Positions 62,541 to 64,000 of a stretch of DNA of 64,000 nucleotides are shown piece after piece. The stretch lies in NCBI GenBank assembly GCA_012959995.1, contig DUCC01000026.1:124001-188000 (forward strand). The letters are read 5' to 3'. Numbering within the stretch: the first letter of the stretch is position 1; the number at the start of each line of letters is the position of its first letter. A program made the translations under genes and the position numbers. The notes beneath the pieces were generated by a model. The model was not told the origin of the DNA. It saw nothing but the letters and a program-made list of their open reading frames with translations, and made no database searches. Origin of the DNA: Acidimicrobiia bacterium (GTDB taxonomy: Bacteria > Actinomycetota > Acidimicrobiia > Acidimicrobiales > MedAcidi-G1).

Positions 62541-64000
62541 ATGCTTCGTTAGGGGCTTTGTTTGTTGCCTTGGGTTTAGCGGCTTCGCTTTTGGGGGTTT
62601 TTTCGCTGGTTCGGGGGTTGGCTACCGGCGATGAGCGGTTTTTGTGGCGGGTGCGTTGGTTTGTAGCCGCGGTGTTGGTGGCCGCCGTGGGCCAGTTTGC
62701 GGTTATGGAACGGGCGCTTATTACTCGAGATTTTACGGTGGCTTTTGTGGCCGAACATGGCAGTCACCGCACACCGGCTTTGTTTAATTTCGCTACTTTG
62801 TGGTCGGCCCTTGAGGGTTCCATTTTGTTGTGGGTACTGATTTTGGCGGGCTATGTAGGCATGGTTGCTTGGCGTTTTCGCCAGCGCTTGAATGACAAAA
62901 TGGTGGCTTGGGCGTTGCTGGTTTTGTTGGTGGTTTGTGTGTTCTTTTTCTTGTTGCTGGCCGGCCCGGCTTTTCCTTTTGCCAAGTTTGCGCCGTGGGC
63001 GGGTTATGACGGCCCGGGGCCCAACCCGTTGTTACAGAACCATTTGTTGATGGCCTTTCACCCACCGGTGCTTTATTTGGGCTATGTGGGTTTTACGGTG
63101 CCTTTTGCTTTCGCTTTGGCTTCGCTGATCACCGGCCGGTTGGGCGAGGGTTGGTTGTTAGAGACCCGCCGGTGGACGCTCATTGCTTGGGGTTGTTTGA
63201 GCGTGGGGATTTTGTTGGGGGCTTGGTGGGCCTATGAGGTGTTGGGGTGGGGCGGTTATTGGGGGTGGGACCCGGTGGAGAATGCTTCGTTGTTGCCTTG
63301 GCTGACTGGCACGGCGTATTTGCATTCGGTGATGGTCCAAGAGCGCCAGGGCATGTTGCGGGTGTGGAATCTTTCGTTGCTGTGCGCCACTTTTGCTTTG
63401 ACTATTTTGGGTACGTTCCTTACCCGGTCGGGGGTTATTGAGTCGGTGCATGCTTTTACCGAGTCGGCCATCGGCCCTATGTTTTTGGCTTTCTTTGCCT
63501 TGATTGTGGTGGTAACGGTGGGTCTTATTGCTTGGCGGGGCGATGTTTTGCGGTCTGAGGGTCATATTGATTCTGTGGTGTCGCGCACTGGGGCTTTTTT
63601 AGTCAACAATTTGTTGTTTGCTGGTTTTGCTTTTGTGGTGTTGCTGGGCACTTTGTACCCCTTGTTGGTGGAGGCCGCCAACGGTGATCGCATTTCGGTA
63701 GGCAACCCTTATTTTGAACGCATGACCATGCCCATTGGTTTCATGTTGTTGTTTTTGATGGCTATGGCTCCGGCTTTGCCGTGGGGCCGTGCCGGGGCTG
63801 AGGTGCTTTCTCGCCGTTTGTGGTGGCCAGCGGTTACTGGGGTCACGGTTATGGTGACTGGAGTGGTGTTGGGGTTGCGTGGTTGGGCCCCGACGTTGGC
63901 TATTGGGCTGGCGGGGTTTGCTACCGGCGGGGCGCTGCGCCCATTGATTTTGGCGGTGCGTTCCCGGGGTTGGCGTGGTTTGGTGGGGCGAGCCAGCGGC
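62537..64000 (+). CDS. ccmF: Cytochrome c heme lyase subunit CcmF (partial, 5' part)
   Basis: 488 residues are present, running off the right edge. The many-helix heme lyase takes heme from CcmE and joins it to apocytochrome c. The WWD-type periplasmic heme motif WGGYWGWDPVENASLLPWL is intact (about residues 236-254), and the N-terminal LFNFATLWSALEGSILLWV and NHLLMAFHPPVLYLGYVG are family blocks. The start is GTG at 62537 overlapping the ccmE stop (GTGA). An ATG at 62541 meets a stop at once and is excluded. CcmG/H are expected beyond the window. Confidence 0.95.
   Translation, partial: MNASLGALFVALGLAASLLGVFSLVRGLATGDERFLWRVRWFVAAVLVAAVGQFAVMERALITRDFTVAFVAEHGSHRTPALFNFATLWSALEGSILLWVLILAGYVGMVAWRFRQRLNDKMVAWALLVLLVVCVFFFLLLAGPAFPFAKFAPWAGYDGPGPNPLLQNHLLMAFHPPVLYLGYVGFTVPFAFALASLITGRLGEGWLLETRRWTLIAWGCLSVGILLGAWWAYEVLGWGGYWGWDPVENASLLPWLTGTAYLHSVMVQERQGMLRVWNLSLLCATFALTILGTFLTRSGVIESVHAFTESAIGPMFLAFFALIVVVTVGLIAWRGDVLRSEGHIDSVVSRTGAFLVNNLLFAGFAFVVLLGTLYPLLVEAANGDRISVGNPYFERMTMPIGFMLLFLMAMAPALPWGRAGAEVLSRRLWWPAVTGVTVMVTGVVLGLRGWAPTLAIGLAGFATGGALRPLILAVRSRGWRGLVGRASG

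Overview
The window reads as chromosomal DNA of a moderately GC-rich actinobacterium, most likely a member of the Acidimicrobiia. That placement is inferred from gene content: a mycothiol ligase (mshC), three luciferase-like (F420/FMN) oxidoreductases, a mycothiol-type DinB-like protein, a DUF2236 oxygenase, a mycobacterial-style long HPF, and many lipoproteins with Thr/Pro/Ala linkers. Coding density is very high. About 67 protein genes, one tRNA-Arg(CCU) and two riboswitches fill 64 kb, and no gap exceeds 300 bases. Many neighbours overlap by 1-8 bases (ATGA, TGATG or GTGA), indicating translational coupling. I saw no prophage, CRISPR array or convincing Rho-independent terminator.

0-9.4 kb: mshC (runs off the left edge), tRNA-Arg, a DUF167 protein and an LLM oxidoreductase lie on the minus strand. 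A near-consensus promoter then drives plus-strand paaADBC, a phenylacetyl-CoA epoxidase operon without paaE. Facing it is a five-gene minus operon: BON-OmpA protein, DUF2236 oxygenase, FAD oxidoreductase, a two-Cys lipoprotein and a cytochrome P450.

9.4-28.6 kb: a truncated CCA-enzyme-like HD protein and a GH3 glucosidase precede a TPP riboswitch that controls thiBPQ (thiamine uptake). A minus-strand lipid/acyl-CoA block follows (thiolase, carboxylesterase, acyl-CoA ligase), then an ABC exporter, prmA and a MaoC hydratase. On the plus strand are another acyl-CoA ligase and a DinB-like protein. A secreted GDPD (minus strand) and a THUMP RNA methyltransferase complete the block.

28.6-42.5 kb: a cupredoxin lipoprotein with an LLM enzyme, an EF-hand lipoprotein, a YceI-like secreted protein, a CBS protein, plsC, a GATase, two EamA permeases, a flavodoxin, a GGCT-like protein, surE, an ABC-F ATPase, fabH and cysQ.

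42.5-50.5 kb: a cobalamin riboswitch with btuFCD (B12 uptake), a long HPF with a duplicated C-terminal module, yqeC, class I fumarase, an LLM oxidoreductase and a histidine phosphatase.

50.4-64 kb: a REP-associated tyrosine transposase between palindromic repeats, acetoacetyl-CoA synthetase, MaoC, Fur, Nudix, TetR, a glycosyltransferase divergent from a glycoside hydrolase, a nitronate monooxygenase-like enzyme and a septum-formation-type lipoprotein. The window ends in a cytochrome c maturation System I operon, ccmABCDEF, cut off inside ccmF.

Overall the picture is a heterotroph that imports vitamins B1 and B12, handles aromatic and acyl-CoA substrates, and has an elaborate lipoprotein envelope and c-type cytochromes. 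The most novel-looking items are an uncharacterised two-Cys secreted domain present in two gap-free-alignable paralogues, the REP/transposase unit whose stop codon lies inside the repeat, and the System I cluster with an altered CcmC tryptophan motif.
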